Source of the DNA: CAVVSQ01 sp963848825
Lineage (GTDB): Bacteria; Planctomycetota; Planctomycetia; Gemmatales; Gemmataceae
Length of the DNA: 64,000 nucleotides
Assembly: GCA_963848825.1 (NCBI GenBank)
Contig: CAWKFA010000008.1
Location: forward strand, 372,001-436,000
Reading direction: 5' to 3'
The notes under the pieces were generated by a model. That model was not told where the DNA came from and made no database searches. It saw only the letters and a program-made list of their open reading frames with translations. How positions within the stretch are numbered: the first letter of the stretch is position 1; the number at the start of each line of letters is the position of its first letter. This document shows positions 1 through 8,959 of the stretch, piece by piece. The translations under genes were made by a program, and so were the position numbers.

Positions 1-711
1 GCCCAAACGACCAGGCCGTTTTTGCGATGGCACTGGTCACACCAGGCGGCCATCGTCCAGTCCTGATTTTCCGGCTCGCCGAAGGTAAGCGGATAAACGG
101 GCCGGTGACAATTAAGCAGTCCCAGGCTGCCCAGTACCGGGTGGGTGTTGTATGTGTTGACGACGACCAGATGACTCGGCGTCGCGAGCGCCGCTGCCTG
201 CCCGCTAAAGGCCACGATATTGGTGAGCGTCTTTTTACCGCCGCTTGCCGACACCGCCGCCAAAAGGTTGACGATGTGGACGTCTTCCGCCTGCGCTTCG
301 AGGAGGGCGGCATGAGGCGCTAACGCATGGGCACGGCCATCGCCCGAGTACCATCCCAGCGCCGGCATATCGAGCCAGCGCTCGATAGTGAAACGCAGGG
401 CCATTTTACCGGGATTGAGCACGAGCGTTTGCGTGACGGGCCGGTATTCAGGCCCTTTATGGAGTTGGACCGTGATTGGTCCTGGCGGCAGATTGATTTC
501 GAAAGACCCTTCCGTATAGGCCCACGACTGCGAACCGATACGAACATTGCCGCCAACATCCTGATGCGGGTCCGTGTTGAAATCGACAAGTCGCCCCAGC
601 GGCGCATGATAATTGCCGTGCGCAGTCGGTAAAACGCACCCGCACAGCGGTCGGTTGCCCAGTCGCCGTGTCGCTGACGCGGACGTGAACAGTTTGGAGC
701 TTGGTGGTCAA
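1..711 (-). CDS. CehA/McbA-like metallohydrolase, N-terminal part (runs off window start)
   Basis: The minus-strand product reads into the left edge, so the C-terminus is missing. It starts MTTKLQTVHVRV, continues as a beta-rich N-terminal domain, and then has WYSGDGRAHALAPHAALLEA. That segment resembles the start of the PHP-like hydrolase domain in CehA/McbA proteins, which usually have a WYxGDxHxH motif. Here the usual metal-binding HxH is GRAHA, so a ligand may differ. The frame breaks near 630: the start frame and the domain frame join if GCGCGC was shortened to GCGC (TDCAHGNYHAP). The gene follows a sugar isomerase on the same strand after 45 bases, so co-transcription is likely. The substrate cannot be told, and the family assignment rests on motif memory only. 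Confidence 0.55.
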
Positions 712-756
712 GGACGCCGCCCCTCAAGGCAACTTTGCCTCCGCGAACAGGGGAGA

Positions 757-1608
757 TTAATAATGGTCATAACGCGCACCGGCGTCGTCCAAGATTTTCT
801 GAAAGGCGGCCACGGCTTTGGGGAACAGCTCCGGGCCTGTCTGGCCGCCGGTCGGGCCGCCGCCGAGGAGGTGCGGTTCCATCGTCGCGAAGCCATCGTA
901 GCCCATGGCGACCGCTTCCTTGATGACGCGTGGGATTTGCCCGTCCCCTTCGCCGGCGAGGGCACCGTGCTGGGCGCCCTTCTTCCAGTCCTTGATATGC
1001 AGGTGTTTGGTCCACTGCTTGGTGCGCTGCCAGCCAGCCCAGGGATCGTGGCCGCAGAAAACATAATTGGCGGGGTCGTAGACGGCGGCCAGCACGGGCG
1101 TGTCCAGTTGTTCGAGGACCGTGGTCATGAGATCGACCACGCGGTCGGGCGAATCGCCATAGATGCGGTGTTCGTTTTCGTGGAGCAGCTGCACGCCAGA
1201 CTTGGCGGCAACCTGGCATTTTTGCCACATGCGATCGAGGACCTCGCGGCGATAATCGCCGCAGTCGTCCCACTCCAGATTGGGAGGCGGATAATAGCTG
1301 AAAATACGGATGTTGGGAGTGCCGAAGGTTTTGCAGAGCGCGATGGCGCGGCGCAGCTTGTCAAGATGGGGCGCCATGGGCTCGTCGATGCGGATTTTGC
1401 CGAGCGGCGAACCGATGGCGCTCAGCTTCATGCCCTGTTTGTCCAGAAGCGACTTGAACTCCTGAATTTGCAGGTCGGATAGGGCCAGCACATTGGTGCC
1501 CAGGATCGACCGAAACTCGATGTGGCGAACGCCGCAAGCTTTGAGCACGCCGATCTGCACCTCGGGGTCGGGCGCGATCTCATCCGCGAACGCGCTGAGA
1601 GTGAACAT
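757..1608 (-). CDS. sugar phosphate isomerase/epimerase (TIM barrel)
   Basis: An intact 283-residue protein with the xylose isomerase-like (AP endonuclease 2) TIM-barrel pattern. MFTLSAFADEIAPDPEVQI is a typical family start, followed by HIEFRS, LLHENEHRIYGD, a DPANYVFCGHDPW strand end, and KHLHIKDWKKG, which supplies barrel-end Glu, Asp and His metal ligands. A C-terminal ATMEPHLLGGG contributes another Glu. The family isomerises or epimerises sugars and inositol derivatives with a divalent metal. The exact substrate cannot be read from sequence. A GGAGACC ribosome site precedes the ATG. It lies 47 bases after the helicase gene and 45 before the partial hydrolase, all on one strand. There is no signal peptide, so it is probably cytoplasmic. 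Confidence 0.85.
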   Translation of the reverse strand: MFTLSAFADEIAPDPEVQIGVLKACGVRHIEFRSILGTNVLALSDLQIQEFKSLLDKQGMKLSAIGSPLGKIRIDEPMAPHLDKLRRAIALCKTFGTPNIRIFSYYPPPNLEWDDCGDYRREVLDRMWQKCQVAAKSGVQLLHENEHRIYGDSPDRVVDLMTTVLEQLDTPVLAAVYDPANYVFCGHDPWAGWQRTKQWTKHLHIKDWKKGAQHGALAGEGDGQIPRVIKEAVAMGYDGFATMEPHLLGGGPTGGQTGPELFPKAVAAFQKILDDAGARYDHY

Positions 1609-1655
1609 TGCTTTGGTCTCCGCGAGAAGACGCGTGAAACGAGACCGCTGGTATC

Positions 1656-3902
1656 TTAACGGCCGGTTTGGACAATGATTATTTTGGCTTTGTCGGCGAT
1701 AAAAGAGCGCTCGCCGCCGGGAAAGCGAATTCTGAGTTTCCGCACGGCACCATGGCCGCTGACCTCGGTAATGCGGCCGCGACCATAGATATCGTGATCG
1801 ACCAACATGCCCTCGCTATAGCCGACGGCGCTGACGGTCGCGGTGCCGGTGGCGGGCTGGCTTTTGGTCGGCGCGGGCAACGGAATGCCAGCATCGTACC
1901 AGGTTGTGGCACCCACGTTCGAAGGGGCTCGCCAACGTTCTTGTGCCGCGAGCGGCGCCGGTGTCCGACAGGTCAACGTTCTCGACGCTTTCGGGCGGCA
2001 ATTCCTCCAGGAACATGCTGGGCACGGCATACAACGTTTGGCCCCGGAACTCCCTGAGGCGGGCGTGGCAAATGTACAATTCTTCCTTGGCGCGCGTGAG
2101 CCCGACGAACGCGAGTCGGCGCTCTTCCTCGAGGTCCTCGTCCTTGGCGAGACAGCGTTCGTGCGGCAGGATGCCCTGTTCGGTCGCGACGATGTAAACC
2201 ACCGGGAACTCCAGCCCCTTGGCCGCGTGCAACGTCATCACCGACACCAGGTCCTGCTTCTCATCCCAGCCATCGACGTCGCTGGCCAGCGTGATATTTT
2301 CCAAAAAGTCGCCAATGGTCCGGCTGCTGTCTTCCTGATGGAACTGATGGGCGGCGGTGATAAGTTCCTCGATGTTGGCCAGGCGTTCCTGGTCCTCGGC
2401 ATCCGTGCTCTCCTTCAACATGCCGCGGTAGCCCGTGCGATCGAGTACCTGGCGAATGACTTCGTCGGGCGTGGCATCGACGAGAGAACGCAAATCCTCC
2501 ATCATCGCCACGAAGGTGCGCAGGCCGAGCGACGCTTTGCCCTTGATGGCCGGGATCTTGTCCACCTGGGCGGCGGCGGCCAGCAGGGAGAGCTCGCGCG
2601 GCTCGGCGTAGCGGGCCAGGTGTTCGAGGGATACCTTGCCGATACCGCGTGGCGGTTCATTGACCGCGCAAAAACGAGAGATCGTCGCGCGGGTTGAGCA
2701 ACAAACGCAAATAAGCGACGACGTCCTTGTTTTCCTTGCGGTCAAAGAATGCCAGCCCGCGGACGATCTGGAAGGGGACACGCTGGCGGATAAAGGCCGT
2801 CTCCAGGTCCGCGCGAGAGGGCATTGATGCGCAGGAAAATGGCGAAGTCGCGATAATTGTGTTTGCCATCGGCGACGGCCATCCGGATGCGTTGGGCGAC
2901 CTGGTCGGCTTCATCGAGCCCGGTTTCAAACTGGAGCAGTTGCACAGGCTGGCCGGTCGTATTGGCGGTAAAAAGGGGCTTGGGCTTGCGTTGCCGATTA
3001 TGCCCAATCAAATGGTCGGCGGCGGCGAGAATGGCCTTGGTGCTGCGGAAGTTCTCGGCCAGCGTAATCACCTGCGCATTGGGAAAGTCCTGCTCGAAAT
3101 CGAGGATGTTGCGAATGTTGGCGCCGCGCCATTTGTAAATCGACTGATCGGGGTCGCCGACCACGCACAGATTGGGATGGTCGCGCGACAAGAGCCGGGC
3201 GACATTATACTGGGCCTGGTTGGTGTCCTGATATTCGTCGATGAGCACGTACTGAAAGCGGGCGTCGAGCTCGGCACGCATCTCCTCGTCGTTTTTGAGC
3301 GCCAGGGCGGGCCAGAGCAGCAAATCGTCAAAATCGACCGCGTTGGCTTCCCGCAGTTTTCTTTCATAGGCCGGATAAGCGCGGGCCACCACCTGGCTGA
3401 AAAAGTCGCTGGCCTGGGAGGCGTACTTTTCCGGCAGCAGCAGCTGATTCTTGGCCTTGCTGATGGCCGCTTGCACTGCCTCGGGGGTGAAGCGCACATG
3501 ATCGATGCCTACAGCGTCGAGGGCGATTTTGACCAGGCGAACGCGGTCTGCCTGGTCATAAATCGTAAAGTTGCGGTCAAGGCCAAGCCGGTCCGCGTAT
3601 TGTCGCATCAGGCGCACGCCGAGGCTGTGAAAGGTGCTGACCCAGACAGCGCAGCCGGGCATGAGATTCTGGATGCGCTGCCGCATTTCGCCGGCAGCTT
3701 TGTTCGTAAAGGTGATGGCCAGGATTTGATAGGGCCTTATGCCCTGGCGCACGAGGTTGCCGACCCGGCAGGTGATGACGCGGGTCTTGCCGCTGCCGGG
3801 GCCCGCGAGAATCAGCAGAGGTCCCTCGGTGTGCAGCACGGCCTGTTTTTGTGCTTCGGTTAAATTGGCGAGAAAGGAGTCCGGCTCCGGGATCGAGCGC
3901 AT
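1656..3902 (-). CDS. pcrA: UvrD/PcrA-type superfamily 1 DNA helicase (three frame breaks)
   Basis: A 3'-5' DNA helicase used in nucleotide excision repair and recombination control. Motifs run in order: LTEAQKQAV (Q motif), AGPGSGKT (Walker A), VDFDDLL, LIDEYQDTNQAQ (Walker B), GDPDQSIYKWRGA, NFRST, VMTLHAAKGLEFPVV, and RRLAFVGLTRAKEELYI. A C-terminal segment (VDHDIYGRGRITEV) matches the small PcrA/UvrD tail domain. The start at 3902 has GGAGAA upstream and sits just before the Q motif. The frame breaks near 2815, 2672 and about 1945. The first two are restored by returning one GC pair to a GCGC run (SRADLETAF; FLRAVNEPPRGIG). Length is about 748 residues, normal for the family. All catalytic motifs survive, so I treat the breaks as consensus errors and not decay. 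Confidence 0.9.
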
Positions 3903-4137
3903 CGTGCGTTCTCCGTTGGTAATCGCCTTTTGGGGCAAGGCATGATCCGCGTGCCATGGCGCCTGCCACGCGAAAAACGAGGACAGGGCCTGGCTTGTTC
4001 TAACCGAAAAAGAGAGCAAACTCCCTGAAGGCCAGTTGGTGGGCTTCTTTTTCGGCCAGGCTCTCCATGAATTTTACAGGATCGCGCTCTATTTGCTATC
4101 ATCGAACGACCGGGAAAATATCGGCAAGGGGATTGCT

Positions 4138-4569
4138 ATGCGCATCATTGGCCTGGGCAGCGAGATCGTCGAATGCGTGCGCATTGGCCGCATGATCGAG
4201 CGTCATGGCGAGTTGTTTCTGGCGCGAACCTGTACGCCGCGCGAGATTCACATTTGCCGGGGAAAAAAACACGTGACGGAGCACTTCGCGGAACGTTGGG
4301 CCGCGAAGCGGGCAATACTGAAATGCCTGGGCATGGCGGGGCGATTAAACCTCAGCGACATCGAAGTACGCGAGGGAGGCGCTGGCGAAGGACGCGCTGG
4401 CGACGGACGCATTGGCGAGGGACGCGCTGGCGAGCCGAAAGTTTATATGTGCGGCTGGGCTGCCGAAAGAACGGCGGCGCTGCGGATCAGCGACATTCAG
4501 CTAACCATGGCGCACTGCCGCGCCTATGCCACGGCGGTAGCGCTCGCGCTCGGCGCCGTGGAAGCCTGA
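4138..4569 (+). CDS. AcpS-like phosphopantetheinyl transferase homologue with altered active site
   Basis: A 143-residue protein with the holo-ACP synthase layout: MRIIGLGSEIVECVRI (family GTDIVE), ELFLARTCTPREI, FAERWAAKRAILKCLG (family FAAKEAxxKALG), and QLTMAHCRAYATAVAL (family SLSH). AcpS moves phosphopantetheine from CoA to acyl carrier protein and needs Mg2+ held by the Asp of GTDIVE and the Glu of AAKEA. Here these are Glu and Arg. A low-complexity insert of GEGRAGDGRIGE type (about 4378-4434) replaces the loop after the IEV strand. The gene is divergent from the helicase. It may be inactive or have another role. There is no frameshift, so the Arg is unlikely to be an indel artefact. 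Confidence 0.7.
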   Translation: MRIIGLGSEIVECVRIGRMIERHGELFLARTCTPREIHICRGKKHVTEHFAERWAAKRAILKCLGMAGRLNLSDIEVREGGAGEGRAGDGRIGEGRAGEPKVYMCGWAAERTAALRISDIQLTMAHCRAYATAVALALGAVEA

Positions 4570-4592
4570 TCCCAAACGAGCCGCCGGCAAGC

Positions 4593-4793
4593 TCATTTCA
4601 CGACGTCAAGAACCAGTTGCCGGGCGACCTTGTAGGCGATTTTGATGTTGGTGGAGCGGGCGTCCATCTGGCCTTCATTCAAATACTTGCCCGGCTCGGA
4701 ACCGGGTAAGCCGGCGATTGCCATGGTGAGCGGCAGGAGACTCATGAATTCGCGGACTTTTTGTTGCTGCCGGTCCGCTGGATCGTTGCTCAT
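4593..4793 (-). CDS. small conserved-looking protein of unknown function (66 aa)
   Basis: A short protein starting MSNDPADRQQQKVREF, with a central MSLLPLTMAIAGLPG and a lysine-containing C-terminus. The ATG at 4793 is preceded by GGGAGAAAG, a good ribosome site, which picks it over a longer reading that runs back into the repeat element upstream. There is no signal peptide. It could be a peripheral or regulatory protein, but I do not recognise a family. It converges on the AcpS-like gene with 23 bases between stops. Confidence 0.6.
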   Translation of the reverse strand: MSNDPADRQQQKVREFMSLLPLTMAIAGLPGSEPGKYLNEGQMDARSTNIKIAYKVARQLVLDVVK

Positions 4794-4843
4794 CGCTTTC
4801 TCCCATTTTTGACCAGACCGCCGATGGCGGCTACATGCCTGGC

Positions 4844-4939
4844 AGCCCGTTGAAAAAGGGGTCAGACCCCTTCGATACCCTGCAAAAACGCTCAAAACTC
4901 AGTTCGCTTCAAGGGGTCTGACCCCTTTTTCCACGGGCT
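4844..4939. repeat. 96-bp inverted-repeat element (REP/BIME-like)
   Basis: Two 29-base arms, 4844-4872 and 4911-4939, are inverted copies of each other with one mismatch, around a 38-base spacer. Each arm contains the small palindrome AAGGGGTCTGACCCCTTTTT or its complement. A partial third copy lies at 7054-7091. The arrangement fits the REP/BIME-type elements that are mobilised by Y1 (RAYT) transposases. No such transposase is in this window. Confidence 0.75.
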
Positions 4940-4945
4940 CCCACA

Positions 4946-4973
4946 GCAAAACGAGTACCGTCCCCTGTTTTGC
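4946..4973. repeat. short hairpin containing GAGTACCGTCCCC
   Basis: The arms GCAAAAC (4946-4952) and GTTTTGC (4967-4973) enclose a 14-base loop. It lies just past the stop of the lipoprotein gene at 4980, next to the larger inverted repeat. It could stop transcription of the upstream cassette, but it lacks a T tract. It may be another REP-type element. Confidence 0.4.
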
Positions 4974-4979
4974 CAGGCC

Positions 4980-5625
4980 CTAAGACCCGGGTTTTTCTGA
5001 ACCGGTGAGAAGCATGTTCTTGTACGTGCCGGGGTCCGTCATTTTAACCAGGCTGGGGCAAATAACTTTGGGATCGACAATCGGTTGCTCGATTCCCTTG
5101 CTGATCTCCTCATTGATTTTGTCGGCAACGCGTAGTTTGATGAGGACCGCGATGCGTTCCTTTTCGCGATTGAGACGTTCCTTGTCGGCATTGATTTTTC
5201 TCATGTATACCGCGAAATCCTCGCGCGTTTTGTTAACGCGCGGATCCCCCTTGGCGGGAACGTTTAGCGCCGCGTCCCTGAGCCACTGGTCGTCGCCGGG
5301 AGAGCCCGTCGTTTTGAAGTGCACGATGCGTATTCTCTCCTTGCGATAATCCTCCTCGATGTCCTTGATCCATTTTTGCCAGCGGTCGTCGAGGTCTTTC
5401 ACGCGGTCGAAATAAATCTTCAGGTAGTGGTCGAAGAACTTGCGGGCGCTTTCCTCATCATGGACCTTCATGACGCGGTCGGTGATTTCGCTCTTGAGGT
5501 TCGCCGCGCCGCGCAGGAGCGTGTCGGAGGAATCGCCGCAGCCGGGTGCAGCCAGTAACGCCAGGAAAAGCAGTCCGCGCCGTAGCGATGGCGCGTAGCG
5601 GTCCGCGCCGTAACGGGAGATTCAT
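4980..5625 (-). CDS. exported coiled-coil lipoprotein, signal peptide interrupted by a 28-bp duplication
   Basis: The mature part is charged and helical (VMKVHDEESARKFF to the C-terminus), with heptad-like stretches such as NADKERLNREKERIAVLI. The N-terminus is split. ATG at 5625 gives MNLPLRRGP, but the lipoprotein signal LLFLALLAAPGCG lies one frame over. Removing a 28-base direct duplication (5573-5613) restores MNLPLRRGLLFLALLAAPGC exactly. The ATG overlaps the upstream gene's stop as ATGA, so translation is coupled. It is the last gene of a four-gene cassette of small exported helical proteins. Function unknown. The duplication may be real inactivation or an assembly fault. Confidence 0.7.
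5573..5613. repeat. 28-bp direct duplication inside a signal-peptide coding region
   Basis: The 11-base word ACGGCGCGGAC on the minus strand occurs twice, 28 bases apart, flanking CGCTACGCGCCATCG. Because 28 is not a multiple of three, the duplication throws the lipoprotein reading frame off. Deleting one period reconstructs a perfect signal peptide. Confidence 0.75.
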
Positions 5626-6041
5626 GGCTGCGTTCCTCCCAGAAATCCCTGTTTGCCACCGAGACCCTTGAAGAAGGCGGGCCCGTCGGGCAAAGCGCTT
5701 ACGCGGCGCACCTGGCCCTGGACCTTTTCCATGGCCGCTTTAAGCTTGTCGCGCTCGCCCAGAAGCTCCTGCGAAATCTCCGGCGTTGGTGGCGTCATGT
5801 CGCGTGCCCGGGCCTGGATGCTGTCAAATTGTTGAAAGCGGGCTTCCAGGAGTGATCGCGCCTGGGCCATGGAATTTTGGTCGTTGATCGTTTGCAGGAT
5901 GCTTTCCACTTCGAGAAGTGCGGCCGTCTGATCACGGAGAATCGAGCGATACGGTTTGCCCATGTCGCAACCGCAGCCAACAAGCGCTGCGACCACCAGC
6001 AGCGCCGCGGGCCGCGTCAAATTTGGCCTCGGACGGCTCAT
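5622..6041 (-). CDS. small helical lipoprotein, function unknown
   Basis: A 139-residue protein. The start MSRPRPNLTRPAALLVVAAL is followed by VGCGC, a lipobox placing the lipidated Cys near residue 23. The rest is helical and polar (LLEVESILQTIND, LLGERDKLKAAMEKVQG), ending GGKQGFLGG. It overlaps the next gene's start by four bases (ATGA) at 5622 and the previous gene's stop by four bases at 6038-6041, so the three genes form one translationally coupled operon. The three products have similar size and helix content, which suggests they work as a set in the periplasm. No known domain was recognised. Confidence 0.75.
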   Translation of the reverse strand: MSRPRPNLTRPAALLVVAALVGCGCDMGKPYRSILRDQTAALLEVESILQTINDQNSMAQARSLLEARFQQFDSIQARARDMTPPTPEISQELLGERDKLKAAMEKVQGQVRRVSALPDGPAFFKGLGGKQGFLGGTQP

Positions 6042-6460
6042 GGCCTCTTCTCGTTGGTGTCTTGTTTTGATTTTTTGTCGAGCACGCCGCTAATCTCGAG
6101 CAGTGCCTCGGGCCCGCCACGGACCGAGCGGACACGCGCCACCTCGCCAAAGAGTTTTTTCTGCGCTTCTTCGAGTTTCATGCGGTATTGTTTCGCCAGC
6201 CGGTCTTTTTCTTCTTTGGGCGGCGGCGGCAGGCCATCGGCATTTTTCTTGATGGCGTGCCATTTCTCCGCGGCCTTGCGCAGCGGCGCCTGGCTGCTCT
6301 TGGCGGTTTCTTCATCCCGAACCGTGGCGAGCAGGGTGCTCAGCGAATCCATCGTCTCCAGCATTTGCTTGATCGTGTCCTCGAACTGCGCCTTCTCCTG
6401 AGCGGCGCTCAAGGAGGGCACCATCAGCAACGCCATTACGCACAGGGCACAAATCCGCAT
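6038..6460 (-). CDS. small exported helical protein, function unknown
   Basis: A 140-residue protein with a classical signal peptide, MRICALCVMALLMVPSLSAA, cut probably before QEKAQF. The mature part is highly charged and helical (MLETMDSLSTLLATVRDEE, KEEKDRLAKQYRMKLEEAQ) and resembles its neighbours in length and composition. It starts the ATGA-coupled trio and lies 67 bases after the fourth cassette member. No lipobox Cys was seen, so it may be soluble in the periplasm. Function unknown. Confidence 0.75.
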   Translation of the reverse strand: MRICALCVMALLMVPSLSAAQEKAQFEDTIKQMLETMDSLSTLLATVRDEETAKSSQAPLRKAAEKWHAIKKNADGLPPPPKEEKDRLAKQYRMKLEEAQKKLFGEVARVRSVRGGPEALLEISGVLDKKSKQDTNEKRP

Positions 6461-6527
6461 TTAAGCTAGTCTCCTCGCGCTATCTTGTTACCACAGGCTG
6501 GGCCGGGCATCCCGCATGGTCGCCGGC

Positions 6528-7016
6528 TCAACGTTGACGCGAGATGGCCTCGAATTCACCATCGGCCTCAATGAGCTTTTCCCGGACTGTTTTGAGCGCG
6601 TCCTTGTGCTGGACCTCCAGCTGCGCCATCGTGTCGTTAAGTTCCTTTTTCGCCTTGGAAAGGCGATCCACCACGTCGACCAGGCGTCCCTTCACCCTGT
6701 CGGTGAGTTCCTTCTTTTCTTCTTCCGTGGTCGTGTCTTTCAGGGCGTCCGCCTGGTTCTTTTTGTTCTTCATTTCGGCGGCTATTTTCTTGAGTCCGTC
6801 GATTTCGAGAATAGCTTCCTTAAAATCGGGGTTCTTGCCGACTTCTGTCTTTTTGACCGCGTCGTCGAGCCTGGTCTTGATGTTGGCGACCTTGGTGGCC
6901 GCCGTTTCCAGGTCGCCGACAGTGGCGGCAACCAAACCTTCGCGCGGATCGGTACTGCAGCCAACCAGGCCAGCGGACAATGCCAACACGCCCATCAGTA
7001 CCAACGCCCGTTTCAT
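6528..7016 (-). CDS. coiled-coil lipoprotein, function unknown
   Basis: A 162-residue protein. MKRALVLMGVLALSAGLVGC is a clear lipoprotein signal (LVGC lipobox). The mature chain is a long coiled coil with runs such as EEEKKELTDRV and LSKAKKELNDTMAQLE. The ATG at 7016 has AAGGAG eleven bases upstream, which decides the start. A longer reading would run into a REP-like repeat. It is the first gene of the cassette running to 4980. Long helical lipoproteins of this type often span or brace the envelope, but nothing here fixes a role. Confidence 0.75.
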   Translation of the reverse strand: MKRALVLMGVLALSAGLVGCSTDPREGLVAATVGDLETAATKVANIKTRLDDAVKKTEVGKNPDFKEAILEIDGLKKIAAEMKNKKNQADALKDTTTEEEKKELTDRVKGRLVDVVDRLSKAKKELNDTMAQLEVQHKDALKTVREKLIEADGEFEAISRQR

Positions 7017-7053
7017 GCCGCACTCCTTGTTTAATTTGATTCGCCGCGAGTGA

Positions 7054-7091
7054 AACTCTGTTCGCCTGAAAGGGGTCTGACCCCTTTTTCT
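7054..7091. repeat. partial copy of the AAGGGGTCTGACCCCTT repeat
   Basis: It shares a GTTCGC(C/T)T lead-in and the AAGGGGTCTGACCCCTTTTT palindrome with the right arm of the element at 4844-4939, but has no second arm. It lies in the leader of the lipoprotein cassette and could form a small hairpin there. Confidence 0.65.
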
Positions 7092-7211
7092 CTGAACGCC
7101 CTTACGGAACAGCTTCTCACAACCCCCAAATATATCAACTGGGCAAAGTTTAGGCGATATCTCCTTGGGATTTCTCTCTTTGTGATTACTCAAATCCTTG
7201 GGGCCGCCGCT

Positions 7212-7817
7212 TCAAAGCACGCCCTTGGTCGACGGGATGCCGCTGCCCCGCGGGTCGAGTTCGACCGCCATGCGCAGAGCACGCGCCGTTGCCTTGAAGA
7301 TGCCTTCCACGACATGATGGGCGTTGCGGCCGTGGTGGCAAAGCACATGAAGGTTCAATTGTCCGCTATTGGCGACGGCGCGCCAAAACTCCTCGGCGAG
7401 CGGCGTATTGAAGGTCCCCAGCACTTCTGGCATCAGGTCGACTTGCCAAACGCAATAGTTGCGACCGCTCAGGTCGATAGCGGTGGTCACCAGGACTTCA
7501 TCCATCGGCAAGGTGCAATGGCCATAGCGGCGGATGCCGGCCTTGTCGCCGAGCGCCTGGGTCAGCGCCTTGCCCAGGCAAATGCCGACGTCCTCGACGG
7601 TGTGATGGGGATCGACATGCAAATCCCCGTGGGCCTCGAGGGTCAGGTCGATGAGGCTGTGCTTGGCGAGCAAGGTTAGCATGTGGTCAAAGAAGCCAAT
7701 GCCGGTGGCCAGCTTGGCGGCACCGCACCCATCCAGGTCGACGGCCAGCGTGATTTTTGTCTCACCCGTTTCCCGGCGAATCTGGGCGGTACGATGCATT
7801 GGCGCGGCAACGGCCAT
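7212..7817 (-). CDS. hisB: imidazoleglycerol-phosphate dehydratase
   Basis: Dehydrates imidazole glycerol phosphate to imidazole acetol phosphate in histidine synthesis. The 201-residue length is normal for a monofunctional HisB. Signature metal-binding motifs are present: GIGFFDHMLTLLAKHS, DPHHTVEDVGICLG, and HVLCHHGRNAHHVVEGIFKA near the C-terminus. The start at 7817 has GGGGAG five bases upstream. A second ATG at 7799 lacks a ribosome site. It follows hisC and hisD on the same strand, forming a hisD-hisC-hisB unit. The reading frame is unbroken. Confidence 0.95.
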   Translation of the reverse strand: MAVAAPMHRTAQIRRETGETKITLAVDLDGCGAAKLATGIGFFDHMLTLLAKHSLIDLTLEAHGDLHVDPHHTVEDVGICLGKALTQALGDKAGIRRYGHCTLPMDEVLVTTAIDLSGRNYCVWQVDLMPEVLGTFNTPLAEEFWRAVANSGQLNLHVLCHHGRNAHHVVEGIFKATARALRMAVELDPRGSGIPSTKGVL

Positions 7818-7865
7818 GGGGCTCCCCGATAAACAAATTTACTTTGGCTGGAACTGTCCTGGATG

Positions 7866-8909
7866 TTAAAGCATTCTCGCAATTCGTCCAGCAGACGATC
7901 CACTTCGGCGTCGGTGCCGACGCTGATGCGCAGGCCTTCGCCATGATTTTCATAATTCATGTAACGGACGAGGATGCCGCGGTTTTTAAGCTCCTCGAAC
8001 AGGGGACGCACCGGCCGATCTGCCCTCCGCCCCAGACAAAGTTCGCCTGGCTGGACAGGACGTCAAAACCCAGCGAGCGCAGCGTGTGCGTGAGCCGCTG
8101 GCGCATGCCGCAATATCTTCCTGGTGTTCTCCTGGAAATAGTCCCGGTCTTCCAGGGCGGCGGCGGCGCCGGCAAGGCTCAAAGCATCGCAGTTGTACGA
8201 ATCCTTCACTTTGATCAGTTCGTGAGCCAGCTCCGGCGCCATCACCGCGAAACCAAAACGCAATCCGGCCAGGCTGTAGGATTTGCTCAGCGTCCGCGTG
8301 ATAATCACGCCGGGCAAAGTTCTCAAGCCGAGCGCATTTTGCTCGGCGAAATCGGTGTAAGCCTCGTCGATCACGAGCGGCCCAGCCAATTGAGCGGCCA
8401 GCTCACCGAGAGCGGATGCGGCCACCACGGTACCGGTCGGCGAATTGGGATTGGCGACGAGCGTGAGATGGGCACCGCTTACAGGCCAGGGTTTGGGCAG
8501 ACCCCAATCCTGGGTGAAAGGCACTGTTTGAAAGCGAGCGCCCCTGGATGTCCGCGAGCGACTGATAGAGCAGGTAACTTGGCGAGGGCGAAACCACGAG
8601 TCCGCCCTCGGGAACGAAGGCACGCGTCAGGATGGTGAGCAAATCGTCGGAACCGTTGCCGATAAGGATGCCTTCCGGATCGACCCCAAGGAGTTGGCCA
8701 GCCGTGTCGCGAAAATGTTTGCCCGAAGGGTCAGGGTATTTGCGCAACCGGCCGGCGCGTAGGAATTCTTCGATGGCCGCCGCGACGCGCGGGGAAGGGG
8801 GGTACGGGTTTTCGTTGGTATTGAGCTTGATCAGGCCGTCCAGGCGCGGTTGTTCGCCGGGCGTGTAACCGGCCATGGCCAGGACGTTGGGACGAAGGAA
8901 GCGAGTCAT
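7866..8909 (-). CDS. hisC: histidinol-phosphate aminotransferase (several frame breaks)
   Basis: A PLP aminotransferase converting imidazole acetol phosphate to histidinol phosphate. MTRFLRPNVLAMAGYTPGEQ, KLNTNENPYPPSP, GNGSDDLLTIL, NPNSPTG, VIDEAYTDFA, and TRTLSKSYSLAGLRFGF (with the PLP lysine in SKSYSLAGLR) appear in order. The C-terminus has GILVRYMNYENHGEGLRISVG. The frame changes near 8540, 8110 and 8020, and probably just before the stop. The first two are repaired by restoring a GC pair in a GCGC run. The last needs one base to reach TAA at 7866, giving a normal ELREXL ending. If unrepaired, the last frame runs to 7676 inside hisB. Confidence 0.9.
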
Positions 8910-8959
8910 GAAGCATTGCCTCGGGTCGCGCCGCGACGGTCGTTAGATACGGGAGCGCC

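Noticed and set aside
613..1482. A 289-codon plus-strand frame across the sugar isomerase gene
   Set aside because: The minus strand encodes an intact, recognisable family. The plus frame has no motif and no ribosome site.
1656..3902. Programmed frameshifting in the helicase and other genes
   Set aside because: No slippery heptamer with a downstream structure was seen, and many unrelated genes break the same way at GCGC or homopolymers. Consensus error is simpler.
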